Assembly: GCA_009695205.1 (NCBI GenBank)
Contig: SIBK01000005.1
Span: 59,215 to 123,214 of the forward strand
DNA length: 64,000 bases
Reading direction: 5' to 3'
DNA from: Pedosphaera sp.
GTDB taxonomy: Bacteria; Verrucomicrobiota; Verrucomicrobiia; Limisphaerales; UBA9464
The notes under the pieces were generated by a model. It ran no database searches and had not been told where the DNA came from. It worked only from the letters and a program-made list of their open reading frames with translations. Numbering within the stretch: the stretch's first letter is position 1; the number at the start of each line of letters is the position of its first letter. This document shows, piece by piece, positions 29,560-39,510 of the stretch. A program made the translations under genes and the position numbers.

Positions 29560-30384
29560 ATGATGTTGGTGCCTGAATTGTTGCCGGCCGTTTGGAAGAA
29601 TTCACGGGTCTTACGCTTGGCTCCGGGAGCGGACCTGGGTACGTTGTCGGGAATGCCCGTTCGTGAGATTCCGAAATCCCGTTCCCGGATTTCCATTCCA
29701 GTTATCCTTCTTGAAGGTGATCCTCCAATCGTGCGATCGCAGGGCATTGACGAAAGCTCTTGGCTTCTGTTCCTGCAGGCACGATCCCCGGAATCGGTGG
29801 CGGTGCATTGGGATGTTGAACCGGCCACATTTCAACGATTTGCAGCAGGCACGGAAGACGGTTGCGTCTGGGTTCGCGTGTGGGTCGGTCCGGATTTGCA
29901 GGAGACGATCGTGTATCGAGCCGTGTGGCGGGAAAGCGAGACGGTTTTGATGACGATTCCATCCTATCCTGGAGAACTTTTGGCCGAACTCGGTGGATGG
30001 TCACGGAGAGGCGAGTGGATGTCTCTCTCAATCTCCGCCATCACTAAGAGTCTCACACGGGCTGCATCGGAACCGTTCGCCCGCCATGAAATCGCCCCCC
30101 CGGCGGTGGAAGTGGAGGTGGAGGTGGCGAAAAAAGATGTGGAACCTACTCCGAGTGCGAGGTTTGGGGGAGTCGTCGGCCACAATGGATCCGTCATCAA
30201 AGAGGATTCAAGAGAGTTACTCTGTTCGCGCCAGAAGATTGCGTTGGAATTGTTTCGTCTTGTCGGGATCGCGAATGCCCTCAATCCCTTGCCACCGGAA
30301 GTGCCCAAGGGGAAGGTATTTCATGGTTTGGCGATGCCGTGGAGTGGGCGCGAGTGCCGGCTCTGGCCCGAGCGTTCTTCTTAG
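29560..30384 (+). CDS. hypothetical protein
   Basis: Long ORF after the atp terminator; no recognised domain; VEVEVEV low-complexity run. Confidence 0.45.
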   Translation: MMLVPELLPAVWKNSRVLRLAPGADLGTLSGMPVREIPKSRSRISIPVILLEGDPPIVRSQGIDESSWLLFLQARSPESVAVHWDVEPATFQRFAAGTEDGCVWVRVWVGPDLQETIVYRAVWRESETVLMTIPSYPGELLAELGGWSRRGEWMSLSISAITKSLTRAASEPFARHEIAPPAVEVEVEVAKKDVEPTPSARFGGVVGHNGSVIKEDSRELLCSRQKIALELFRLVGIANALNPLPPEVPKGKVFHGLAMPWSGRECRLWPERSS

Positions 30385-30406
30385 TTCGATCCATTCACCA
30401 CTCACC

Positions 30407-30676
30407 TCAACCGGGATGGTGGGTTTTAGTTTTGATGATGTCGGCTTCGAGTTCGGCTTTTTCGCGGGCGATCCTTGCCCGCATGACCCCGGCATCCCAG
30501 ATTGCCAGGAGGAGGGCGGACATCGTGAAGAGGTAGCAGGTGGTCCAATACAAGAGATATCCGACGCCACGAATGTGTGATTGGAGAAACGTAAGGCCGG
30601 CCAGAACCATAACCAACGCGGCACTGAGGAAGAGATTGGCAGCAAAACGGCGGCGGCGATCCGAAGGGGTTTTCAT
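30407..30676 (-). CDS. small two-TM membrane protein
   Basis: Two hydrophobic segments, charged termini; last ORF of the gntP-containing run. Confidence 0.55.
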   Translation of the reverse strand: MKTPSDRRRRFAANLFLSAALVMVLAGLTFLQSHIRGVGYLLYWTTCYLFTMSALLLAIWDAGVMRARIAREKAELEADIIKTKTHHPG

Positions 30677-30761
30677 GGGTGAAGTGCTATTTTCCGGTAG
30701 AAGTGTTCCCGTGTCTGGGCGGGAAAAGTGAGCGGGGCTTGTGACCCTTGGATGGTTGCGG

Positions 30762-32165
30762 TCAGCGTGCCATGATATGGTAACACACCAGCGAGATTAA
30801 CATTCCGGCGATGCCCACGATGGTTTCGCAAACGGTCCATGTACGGAGCGTTTGTCCGACCGTAAGGCCCAGGCAATCCCGGACGATCCAGAATCCGGCG
30901 TCATTCAGATGAGACAGGAAGAGAGATCCGCAGCCTACTGCGCAGATAATGAGGGCGATTTGATGTTGAGTCAGCTCTGGGTGTTGGGCGACAACAGGAG
31001 CAAGCAGGCCTGAGGCGGTGGTGATCGCCACGGTAGCGGAGCCGGTGGCTACGCGGATAAAAGCGGAGACCAGCCACCCGTACAGGAGCGGTGACAGGTG
31101 GGCTTCCTGACCGAGGCGGCCGATGGCGTCAGCGACGCCGGTGTCGGTCAGCACCCGGGCGAACGCGCCCCCCCCGCCGATGACCACGAGTGTCATGCCG
31201 ACGGAGGCGACGCTTTGCTCGGTAAATTTCAGCAACTGAGAGAGGCTGTAGCCGCAGCGTGTCCCCAGGGCCCACAACCCGAATAGAACGGAGACGAGCA
31301 AGGCGGTGGTTGCATTGCCGATGAAGGACGCTGATTCACGCAACTGATTTCCCTTGGGCAACGACAGTTCGGCGACCGTGGCCGTGAGCATTAGCATCAC
31401 GGGTAGCAATATTGCCAGGAGAGTGAGTTTGAAGCCGGGATAGCGAAACTCGGCAGGCGCATTCTTGGATTTGTCCGGTACTGGAGGCGGATTCGCCTCG
31501 ACGCGTTGGATGGCCCAACGGGCGAAGATGGGGCCGGCAATGGCGGCGGTGGGCAGGCCGATGATGAATCCCCACAATAGGACGAGCCCATTTTGGGCAT
31601 TCAATTTGTCTACGGCCAGGACTGGACCTGGATGGGGAGGCATCACTCCGTGCATCACAGAGAGGCAGGCGAGGAGAGGAAGAGCTAGGCGAAGAAACGG
31701 CTGGCGGGTTTCGTGGGTCAATGTCAGGAGGATGGGCAGGAGCAGAACCAACCCCACGGCAAACCAGGTGGTCAGGCCGACCGCGAGAGCGAGAGCCATG
31801 ATGCAGAGTTGGATACGTTGCGGACCGAAAAACCGGATAAACTCCTTCGCCAAAACCTCCGCACCACCCGACTCCGCGAGCAGTTTTCCCAGCATGGTGC
31901 CGAGTGCAATAATCGCGGCGATGCCTCCGAGGGTGTTGCCAGCGCCTATCTTAATCGAATCCGCGATCTTCAACATCGTGAGTGGCACCTCCTTACCGGA
32001 AGCTTCTCGCACGGTGCGCCCGAGCAGAACGGCGCCACCTCCGACGATCAGCGAGGCGATGAGCAACGCGATGAACGCGTTAATTTTTACCTACGTCACT
32101 AACACCACAAGGGTGCCGATCGCGAGGAATGCGAGGAGGATTAGGATCCAGTCGGAGGCCGTCAT
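30762..32165 (-). pseudogene. GntP-family gluconate/sugar-acid permease with in-frame amber codon (TAG, 32091-32093)
   Basis: ATG at 32165 (ATGA overlap with ridA) reads MTASDWILILLAFLAIGTLVVLVT*VKINAFIALLIASLIVGG...; downstream 434 aa GntP-like (GNTLGGIAAIIALGTMLGKLLAESGGAE). Confidence 0.7.
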
Positions 32166-32632
32166 TGATTCAGATTGAGTTCGAAAATCACTTCAATCTC
32201 GGCGGCAATGTTGCCCGGCAGCGGTCCCATCCCGACGGCACTGCGGGCGCCGACTCCATTTTCCATGCCCCAAACTTCGGCGAACAATTCGCTGCATCCG
32301 TTGATAACCTTGGGGTGATCGTAGAAATCCGGGGCTGAGTTTACCATGCCGAGTATTTTGATCACCCGTTTCACTCGGTCGAGGGAGCCGAGATTTTCGC
32401 GCAGAGTTGCCAGGATTGCGAGTCCGACTTGGCGGGCAGCCGCCTTGCCTGAGTCGAGATCCAGGTCTCGCCCGACAACCCCGGTGATCAGAGAGCGATC
32501 CGGTCGAACCGGGCCATGCCCGGACACGAACGCGAGATTGCCGACTACCACCATCGGTTTATAGACGGCTACCGGTTTGGGTGCCGGAGGTAGAGTGAGG
32601 TTTAGGCTTTGAAATCGTGATTCAGGATTCAT
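32162..32632 (-). CDS. RidA (YjgF/L-PSP) family protein
   Basis: VGNLAFVSGHGP, LENLGSLDRVKRV-type, ARSAVGMGPLPGNIAAEIEVIFEL. Confidence 0.85.
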   Translation of the reverse strand: MNPESRFQSLNLTLPPAPKPVAVYKPMVVVGNLAFVSGHGPVRPDRSLITGVVGRDLDLDSGKAAARQVGLAILATLRENLGSLDRVKRVIKILGMVNSAPDFYDHPKVINGCSELFAEVWGMENGVGARSAVGMGPLPGNIAAEIEVIFELNLNQ

Positions 32633-32714
32633 GGGAGGATGGTAACGCAGCGAGTAAACGCGAATTTCAGAGGGTCGCCAAGGATTCGTGAATAAACTCT
32701 GCAGAGCAGCACGA

Positions 32715-33794
32715 TCAGGCTTTGAGACCGAGGCCAAGTATTTCCCGGCAGTACCGAATGCTCCGTTCCAATTCGCCCTTCTGCAACGCCTTGTCGCCGC
32801 CGTCATGCGGAGCGACTGGCCTGCCGCGCTTCGCGAGGGCAAGGAATCGGCCAAATTCGCGGGCTGATTTTCGCGGAAATGCGTCCCAGAATTCCGGGTC
32901 AGCCAAATAAGGAAATTCGATCGCAAAACCGCCAATCGTCTCGATGTTTACCGCAACACCCGGGCATAATTGCCGGAAGCGATTGAAGTACTGGTGTAGA
33001 TCCACGCATCCGCCTTCTCCCATCGCCGTCCATTGCACCTTGCAGCCCTTGTCGGTTTCCCAGATAGCGGAGTCCCTTAAGCTCGTCGAAAGGGCGTAGG
33101 GGCCGAGGATTTCCAGGCTTGCTATGGGGTCTTCAAGGGTCCAGACGGCATTCCCCGAATCGAGGTTAGCACCCACATAATCGCGACCTGCCGCTTCGAT
33201 CAGTCGCACCAATTCCTGAGCGGTCATGTCGCCTGCATGATTCTCAATCGCGATCTTCACTCCGAGATCCTGGGCCAGACCCTTTTGGGATTGGCAAACT
33301 TTCACCGTGTCTGCGATGCGGGCTTCGATGCCACCCGGCGTCTTCCGATCTTCCCGGCCGCCGAGGACCACGCGAAAGAGGGGGGATCCAACCGCCTTAG
33401 AGAGACGCAGTCCGAGGGCGAGATGTTCCTCGGCGGTGCCCCAATCTTTTTTAAATCTCACCGACGTGGGACAAATGCTCCAGCTTCCTAGCTGGAGGAC
33501 CATGCCGTGATCGGTGGCATATTTCCGGAGTTCGCCGAGCTCTCGCTCGTCACGCGTCCCCAGGCCGGCCAGATCCGTGATGAATAAAACGTCCAAATGG
33601 AGCGAGGCAGCGTAGTCCACGAGTTCCCGGCCCTTCCATCCCAGGGCGCGGACTGCAAAATTATCCATTCCAAGCGGGACTATACCCCGGCGGGTATCCA
33701 TCTGGAGGGCGTCCTTCCCAGGGGTCCTTGGGAGCGGGAAATGGAGTGCGGCGGCGGCTAAGGCGGAGCCGCGAAAGAATTTGCGACGAGTCAT
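32715..33794 (-). CDS. sugar phosphate isomerase/epimerase (TIM barrel) with Tat-like signal
   Basis: MTRRKFFRGSALAAAALHFP leader; IAIENHAGDMTAQELVRLIEAAG, GANLDSGNAVW. Confidence 0.8.
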   Translation of the reverse strand: MTRRKFFRGSALAAAALHFPLPRTPGKDALQMDTRRGIVPLGMDNFAVRALGWKGRELVDYAASLHLDVLFITDLAGLGTRDERELGELRKYATDHGMVLQLGSWSICPTSVRFKKDWGTAEEHLALGLRLSKAVGSPLFRVVLGGREDRKTPGGIEARIADTVKVCQSQKGLAQDLGVKIAIENHAGDMTAQELVRLIEAAGRDYVGANLDSGNAVWTLEDPIASLEILGPYALSTSLRDSAIWETDKGCKVQWTAMGEGGCVDLHQYFNRFRQLCPGVAVNIETIGGFAIEFPYLADPEFWDAFPRKSAREFGRFLALAKRGRPVAPHDGGDKALQKGELERSIRYCREILGLGLKA

Positions 33795-33880
33795 GACGGT
33801 TTTGTTGCATGGGCGGGGCTTCCGGGGCAAGGCGAAGTATGGTTTGATCTCAGAATACCCATGGATTGGGATGAGCCGGT

Positions 33881-34300
33881 TCATCGGTATTGCCGCCATG
33901 TTGTTAATTCGAAGGCATTGGGCAGGTGCCGAATAGTATCGACGGCGCCGCCTTTGAGGAGGACTTCAATGATATCAAATCGGAATCGAACGGGTGGGTT
34001 GCCGAGCTGCTTGAGATAGTCGAGAGCCGTCTCCGAGAGGAGTCGGCGTTTTTTTTGATTCACGGCAGCGGCTGGTCGGGTCCATTGCCCGGAGGATCGG
34101 GTTTTCACCTCGACGAACACCAGGCAGTCGTCCTCTCGGAAGATGAGATCGATTTCCCCATTTCGGGACCGGAAATTGGCGGCGAGGAATTTTAAGCCAA
34201 AGGAAGCAAGGTGATCCCGGGCCGCCTGTTCGCCGAGACGTCCGCGGCGAAGATGCTCGGGAGTGGCCGACTGCGGAGGCGATTTCCTCCACCAGCTCAT
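33881..34300 (-). CDS. YraN family (UPF0102) nuclease-like protein
   Basis: GEQAARDHL, RSRNGEIDLIFREDDCLVFVEVKTR. Confidence 0.9.
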   Translation of the reverse strand: MSWWRKSPPQSATPEHLRRGRLGEQAARDHLASFGLKFLAANFRSRNGEIDLIFREDDCLVFVEVKTRSSGQWTRPAAAVNQKKRRLLSETALDYLKQLGNPPVRFRFDIIEVLLKGGAVDTIRHLPNAFELTTWRQYR

Positions 34301-34965
34301 GTTGGAAAAAGCTGTGGATTGGCGGTTTTAAGTGGAGCGAAGCTCAGCCGATGAATCGGGCAGGGACCGTGTCTGGCGATCGCGGCCCTATGTGCAGCCG
34401 TGGGGTACCCCTTATGCTGGGCGAAGCCGTACTGTGGCCACTGGATGTCGGCGTCGTGCATGTGGCGGTCTCGGGTAACCTTTGCCAACACACTGGCTGC
34501 TGCGATCGAGTAACTCCGGCTGTCGCCCTTTACGAGGGGCGTGTGAGGAAGCGCCATTGATTCCACCCGGTTACCATCGACGAGCACATGGGAGGGCTGG
34601 ATGGACAGCCTGCCCAAGGCTTCATTCATCGCCCGATGGGTGGCCGCGAGGATATTGATGCGATCAATCACGGAGGATTCGACCGAGGCGATTGCGAAGT
34701 GGATTTGGGGATGCTGAGTTAGGAGTTCGAAGAAATGATTCCGTTGTGATTCCGAGAGCTGTTTCGAGTCGTTCACGTTGACCAGAGCGGAAGGGATTCC
34801 ATCGACGTACCAGATGGCAGGTAGAATCACGGCTGCGGCCGTCACCGGACCTGCCAGGGGACCTCGACCCGCTTCATCCACGCCGGCGATGCAGTAGATA
34901 CCGCGTGCGAGCAGCTCCTGTTCTGGAAAGAAACGGTCAACATCCACGCCGTGATGCGATAACAA
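34297..34965 (-). CDS. rnhB: ribonuclease HII
   Basis: IAGVDEAGRGPLAGPVTAAAVIL, DSKQLSESQR, SVLAKVTRDRHM. Confidence 0.95.
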   Translation of the reverse strand: MLSHHGVDVDRFFPEQELLARGIYCIAGVDEAGRGPLAGPVTAAAVILPAIWYVDGIPSALVNVNDSKQLSESQRNHFFELLTQHPQIHFAIASVESSVIDRINILAATHRAMNEALGRLSIQPSHVLVDGNRVESMALPHTPLVKGDSRSYSIAAASVLAKVTRDRHMHDADIQWPQYGFAQHKGYPTAAHRAAIARHGPCPIHRLSFAPLKTANPQLFPT

Positions 34966-34974
34966 AAATGGGTG

Positions 34975-35319
34975 TTAAACCTCGGGTGGAGGTGACCCCG
35001 GGGGTTTCTTAGGAGGCAAGCCGCCCGTCTCCAGCAGAGTCGGATTCCGGGGTCGTTTATTTTCCCGGCGGCGGCGTCGGCGTCGGCGGTGACTACTGGA
35101 GGATTCATCATTCATGATCAACCGCCCCTTTTCGCGGCGAGGACGCTCATTCTTCCGAAGGAAGAGTGCCCAGAGCATCACGCCCAGCACCAGGACCAGG
35201 GCAATAATGAAAACTGGCATTAAACCTGTAAGCATCTGCCGGCCCGCCTGGTTGATCGTAGGCTGGCGTGGTTTGGCAGCCTCGGCAGCGCCCAGGATGA
35301 ATGTGAAAGGAACGTTCAT
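34975..35319 (-). CDS. small single-pass membrane protein with poly-arginine tail
   Basis: TM MPVFIIALVLVLGVMLWALFL followed by SHRRRRRRRRENKRPR; 4-nt overlap with upstream regulator. Confidence 0.65.
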   Translation of the reverse strand: MNVPFTFILGAAEAAKPRQPTINQAGRQMLTGLMPVFIIALVLVLGVMLWALFLRKNERPRREKGRLIMNDESSSSHRRRRRRRRENKRPRNPTLLETGGLPPKKPPGSPPPEV

Positions 35320-36758
35320 CGACCGGAAGAGAATGACGCTGTGTCGGAATCGTCGTCAACGACGGTGTCGAGGGTGATGTTGAGGCGGCTCATACGATAT
35401 CGAAGTGCGTGGCGCGTGATGTCGAGATGGGCGGCTGCCTTACCGAGGTGGTTATCGTGCTGAGCTAGGGCGCCCAGAATCAATTCCCGTTCAAACTGGA
35501 GCAGGGCATCGCCGAGGGCGGCGGGACGCCCTCCCGTACCGCGAACCGGGGAGGTGGAGCGGATGTTGTTTTCGCGGAGGTGGGATTCCACTTCAAAGTC
35601 GGGGAGGCTGCTGGCCTGAATGATCTCGCTGGTTTCAAGAATGGCGGCGCGTTCGATGACATTTCGAAGCTCCCGTACGTTGCCCGGCCAGGAGTGAGCG
35701 AGCAGAGCGGACCGGGCCGGTTCGGAGATGCTCCGAAGTGTCTTTCCGAGGCGTGCGGCAAACTGGCGGAGGAAGTGCTGTGCGAGGGGCGCTATATCGC
35801 TGGATCGATCCCGCAGGGGCGGGGGCCGGAATTGCATCACATTGAGTCGGTGAAACAGGTCTTCTCGGAACTCATTCTTCCGGATGGCGTCGACGATGTT
35901 GCGGTTGGTGGCGGCGATCAGCCGGACATTGACTCGCAGTTCTTGGGTGCCCCCGACCCGGGTAAACGAGCCGTCCTCGAGGAATCGGAGCAACTTGGCC
36001 TGTAACGGGCGACTCATGTCTCCAATTTCATCCAGGAAGATTGTCCCACCATCTGCCTCCTCCACGTACCCGCGTTTGGTCTTGTGCGCGCCCGTAAAGG
36101 CACCCTTTTCATGACCAAACAACTCGCTTTCGAGAAGATTCTCCGGGATGGCCGCACAGTTTAGTCGAACATAGCTGCGGCTGAACCGCTTGCTGAGGGA
36201 ATGAATGGCACCCGCCACGAGCTCTTTGCCTGTGCCGGATTCCCCGAGGATTAGGACGGTGGCGTCGGTGGGAGCCACGGTCTGTATCAGCTGCCTGAGA
36301 TCGCGGATCTTTTGTGAATCTCCAATGAGATTTTCAAGCGTGTAGGCTTCACCGGCACGGCGTTTGAGCGCTGCGTTTTCAACCAGCAATTCATGCCTCT
36401 CGCCACAGCGGGCCACCGCATGCAGGAGTTCGTCCGGTTCAAACGGCTTGCCGAGGTAATCGATCGCTCCGTTCTTGATCGCTTCGACAGCCAGCTTGGG
36501 GGTGGCATAGGCGGTAATCATGAGTACGGGCAGTTGCGGGTATTTTTGTTTTACCTCCTGCAGGAAATCGTAGCCGGACATCCCCCCCAGTCGGGCGTCG
36601 GTAATCACCATGAAAATCTCCTCGGTACGCAGTAGCGCCAGGCCGGTCTCGGCGGACTCGGCGAGGCGAACCTCGTAGCCTTGGCTGCGCAGCACGGACT
36701 CGAGCGATACGCGCATGTTGCGTTCATCATCCACCAAAAGCAGAGGGGGGAGTTTCAT
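35316..36758 (-). CDS. sigma-54-dependent response regulator (NtrC family)
   Basis: REC domain PLLLVDDERNMR, GESGTGKELVAGAIH, GAFTGA, Fis-type HTH. Confidence 0.93.
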   Translation of the reverse strand: MKLPPLLLVDDERNMRVSLESVLRSQGYEVRLAESAETGLALLRTEEIFMVITDARLGGMSGYDFLQEVKQKYPQLPVLMITAYATPKLAVEAIKNGAIDYLGKPFEPDELLHAVARCGERHELLVENAALKRRAGEAYTLENLIGDSQKIRDLRQLIQTVAPTDATVLILGESGTGKELVAGAIHSLSKRFSRSYVRLNCAAIPENLLESELFGHEKGAFTGAHKTKRGYVEEADGGTIFLDEIGDMSRPLQAKLLRFLEDGSFTRVGGTQELRVNVRLIAATNRNIVDAIRKNEFREDLFHRLNVMQFRPPPLRDRSSDIAPLAQHFLRQFAARLGKTLRSISEPARSALLAHSWPGNVRELRNVIERAAILETSEIIQASSLPDFEVESHLRENNIRSTSPVRGTGGRPAALGDALLQFERELILGALAQHDNHLGKAAAHLDITRHALRYRMSRLNITLDTVVDDDSDTASFSSGR

Positions 36759-36778
36759 TCGATAGGGAAAGTTGAGGA

Positions 36779-38233
36779 TCAGGTCTGCAGTCGCAGCAGG
36801 GTTCGGGCGGGGAGTGTGATGGTGAACGTCGTGCCTTTGCCCGGTGTGGACTCGACGGTGACATTGCCTCCGTATAATTCGGTGTTATGTCGGACGATGG
36901 CTAAGCCAAGGCCGGTGCCCCTCGCCTTGGTGGTGAAGTACGATTCGAAGATTTTCGCCACCTGCGCCGGAGGGATTCCGGGACCCGTGTCCCGAATGGT
37001 GACCTTTACGGATAGATTGGGCCCGGGAGTTGCCGCGATGAACAATTCGCCCCGGCCATCCATCGCTTCCCGTGCATTGGTGAGTAGGTTGACGAATACC
37101 TCCGAAAAGTGGGCCCGCTGAGCCGCGAGTGTGGGGAGTCCCAGGGAATAATTGCGATGTATCTTGATGGAGAACCGTGCTGCCTCGGGGAGGACCGTGG
37201 CAATGGCGTTCTCAATTTCTTCAATTATTTCCATTCGTTCCACTCGGCCCTCCGCAAGCCGGGCAAACCCCATGAGATCAGTAAGAATCCGGTCGGACTT
37301 CTGCACTTCTTCGCGGATGATGTCGACTTCGGCAGCGACAGAACGGATGTCGCCGGCCGACTTCTGGATGGACCAGGCGGCGTTGTTGATGATGGCCAGG
37401 GGATTCTTGAGTTGGTGGGCGATTTCCGCGGCGAGCCGCCCAGCGGCCTGCAATTGGTGCTCTTTCGCCAGAAATTCTTGCGCCGCCAGTTCCGCGCGTC
37501 GCTGACGGTCAAACAGCACCTGAATGCCCACACAAAAAATGGTCAGTATGACGAGAAGCAGAAGGCGGAGCAGGGCGGGTTCCGGATTGGCCTCGCTGGC
37601 GGCCCCGGTCACGCCTCCGCGGCCGATCGAACCGGTTAGATCGTATTCCGCCTGATCGAGGCTTTCCCCTAAGAATCCTCCCAGTAGAAACGCGGCGGCG
37701 GTCAGCAGATTCACCACCACCTGCACATCCGCGCGGGGGATTCCTGCGGCGTTGCGCACAATCAATCCCAGGAACATCCAATACACCAGACTGTCGAAGC
37801 CCCCGGTAACATAGGTCAGCAACATCAGGAGAGCCGCATCCAGAATCGCCATGATGTAGACGACCCGCTCGATGACGCGCGGACTGAATTCATGCATTCC
37901 CCAAAGGATGAAACCGGTCCCGATGCTGGTCGCAACGTACCCTACGAAAAAAATCTTCAACTGATGGATCGCGTCAATCCGGGGCTGCAGATCACTCCCC
38001 AGCCAGTTGAGGTAGAACAGCGCGATGACGAGAAACCCCAGAACGACCGCCTTCACGACCAGGCCCATATCCCGCTCGATCAGGCGGATCCGCTCCATGA
38101 ACGCATCTTGGGCCGGTGGCGGGACCCTGGCCATTTGCCGCAGATGATGCCATCGCTCTCGGATCAGAGCCGCTGCCCGCGCCCAGGCCGAGATCGCTTG
38201 CCCCAGCAGGGGGGGGAGGCGAAGTTGCATCAC
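36779..38233 (-). CDS. membrane sensor histidine kinase (NtrB-like)
   Basis: TM region, LAAEIAHQLKNPLAIINNAAWS H-box, IRDTGPGIPPAQVAKIFESYFTTKARGTGLGLAIV. Confidence 0.93.
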   Translation of the reverse strand: MMQLRLPPLLGQAISAWARAAALIRERWHHLRQMARVPPPAQDAFMERIRLIERDMGLVVKAVVLGFLVIALFYLNWLGSDLQPRIDAIHQLKIFFVGYVATSIGTGFILWGMHEFSPRVIERVVYIMAILDAALLMLLTYVTGGFDSLVYWMFLGLIVRNAAGIPRADVQVVVNLLTAAAFLLGGFLGESLDQAEYDLTGSIGRGGVTGAASEANPEPALLRLLLLVILTIFCVGIQVLFDRQRRAELAAQEFLAKEHQLQAAGRLAAEIAHQLKNPLAIINNAAWSIQKSAGDIRSVAAEVDIIREEVQKSDRILTDLMGFARLAEGRVERMEIIEEIENAIATVLPEAARFSIKIHRNYSLGLPTLAAQRAHFSEVFVNLLTNAREAMDGRGELFIAATPGPNLSVKVTIRDTGPGIPPAQVAKIFESYFTTKARGTGLGLAIVRHNTELYGGNVTVESTPGKGTTFTITLPARTLLRLQT

Positions 38234-38865
38234 GGACGCGGCCCCAAGGCGCGCGCCGAAATCTCAGCGACATTCCAGAGTCGCCCGAGCCCTTCATATC
38301 CGCAGGAAAGCATTCCACGTTCCGGCCCGATGAACTCTGCTCCCCGGGATTTTAAGAGCGCCACATTCTGCTGGGTCGCGGGATGCTGCCACATCTTGCC
38401 ATTCATCGCTGGCGCAATCAGGAGCCGGGCCTGCGGGTTCAACGCAAGAGCGATGGCCGTCAGCGCATCGTCGGCAATTCCAACCGCAAGCCGCGCAATC
38501 GTATTCGCAGTCGCCGGGGCAATCAGAAGCAGATCGGCCTCGTCGGCAAGTCGAACATGCGCCGGCTTCCAACCTTCCTCCTCATCGTACAGACCGGTAA
38601 TGACTGGGTGTCGCGATAGCGTTTTGAAAGCCAGCGGCGTTACAAAACGCTGAGCGTCGGCAGTGAGGACGACTCGAACCTCAGCGCCTCCCTTGACCAG
38701 CAGACTGCATAAATCAGCCGCCTTATGGGCAGCGATCGAGCCGGTGACTCCAAGAACAATCCTGCAAAGTGGTTCTCCGCGGGACACGACATCCTGGGAA
38801 GTAGTGCTCAGACGCTTTTTCATTCGAAATAAGGACAACCTGGTTCGCAAGTCGGTTTGATTCAC
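38230..38865 (-). CDS. phosphopantothenoylcysteine decarboxylase-type flavoprotein (CoaC domain only)
   Basis: LGVTGSIAAHKAADL, PATANTIARLAVGIADDALTAIALA, APAMNGKMWQHPATQQNVALLKSRGAEFIGPERGMLSCG. Confidence 0.9.
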   Translation of the reverse strand: MNQTDLRTRLSLFRMKKRLSTTSQDVVSRGEPLCRIVLGVTGSIAAHKAADLCSLLVKGGAEVRVVLTADAQRFVTPLAFKTLSRHPVITGLYDEEEGWKPAHVRLADEADLLLIAPATANTIARLAVGIADDALTAIALALNPQARLLIAPAMNGKMWQHPATQQNVALLKSRGAEFIGPERGMLSCGYEGLGRLWNVAEISARALGPRP

Positions 38866-39482
38866 TATCGGCCGAAGTCAAAACGCAGCCGTGAACATCG
38901 GCTTTTTTCCGCCGTAAAAATAGACTGCATCCGCGCCAGATCCGACTCCCGAGTGTCGCTCAAAATGAGGTAGTCAAACGTCGGCCACTGCAGGACTTCG
39001 TGCTCTGCGGACGCGAGTCGCCTTTGGATGGCGGCCTCGGAATCCCCGGCACGGGATCGGAGACGATATTCCAATTCAGCCAGAGTCGGCGGAGTAATAA
39101 AGGCAGTCACCAGAGCAGGTTTCAGGACGGGATCCGTCGCCGCGAGTTGTTTCACCGTCGCTGCGCCCTGCACGTCGAGACTTAGGACCCCATCGGCCCC
39201 GGATTTCAACAAGTCCATAACCGCTTCCCTCCGGGTTCCGTAGCGGAAGCCGTAAACGTCGGCATGTTCCAGAAATTCACCCTCAGCCACTCGTAACTCA
39301 AAATCTGCGGGCCGGAAGAAATGATACTCGACACCGTCGCGCTCACTCGGGCGGGGCGCCCGTGTTGTGCAGGTGACGACGCGCCGCAGGCCGGGAATGG
39401 CTTCGAGCAGCCCATTCATCACCGTTGTTTTTCCGCCACCGGACGGAGCGGAAATGAGGAAAAGAATTGATTGAGACTTCAT
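38865..39482 (-). CDS. gmk: guanylate kinase
   Basis: ISAPSGGGKTTVMNGLLE, TTRAPRPSERDGVEYHF, FLEHADVYGFRYGT. Confidence 0.95.
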   Translation of the reverse strand: MKSQSILFLISAPSGGGKTTVMNGLLEAIPGLRRVVTCTTRAPRPSERDGVEYHFFRPADFELRVAEGEFLEHADVYGFRYGTRREAVMDLLKSGADGVLSLDVQGAATVKQLAATDPVLKPALVTAFITPPTLAELEYRLRSRAGDSEAAIQRRLASAEHEVLQWPTFDYLILSDTRESDLARMQSIFTAEKSRCSRLRFDFGR

Positions 39483-39510
39483 TTCATGGATGGGGCGTCG
39501 CGCGGGACGT

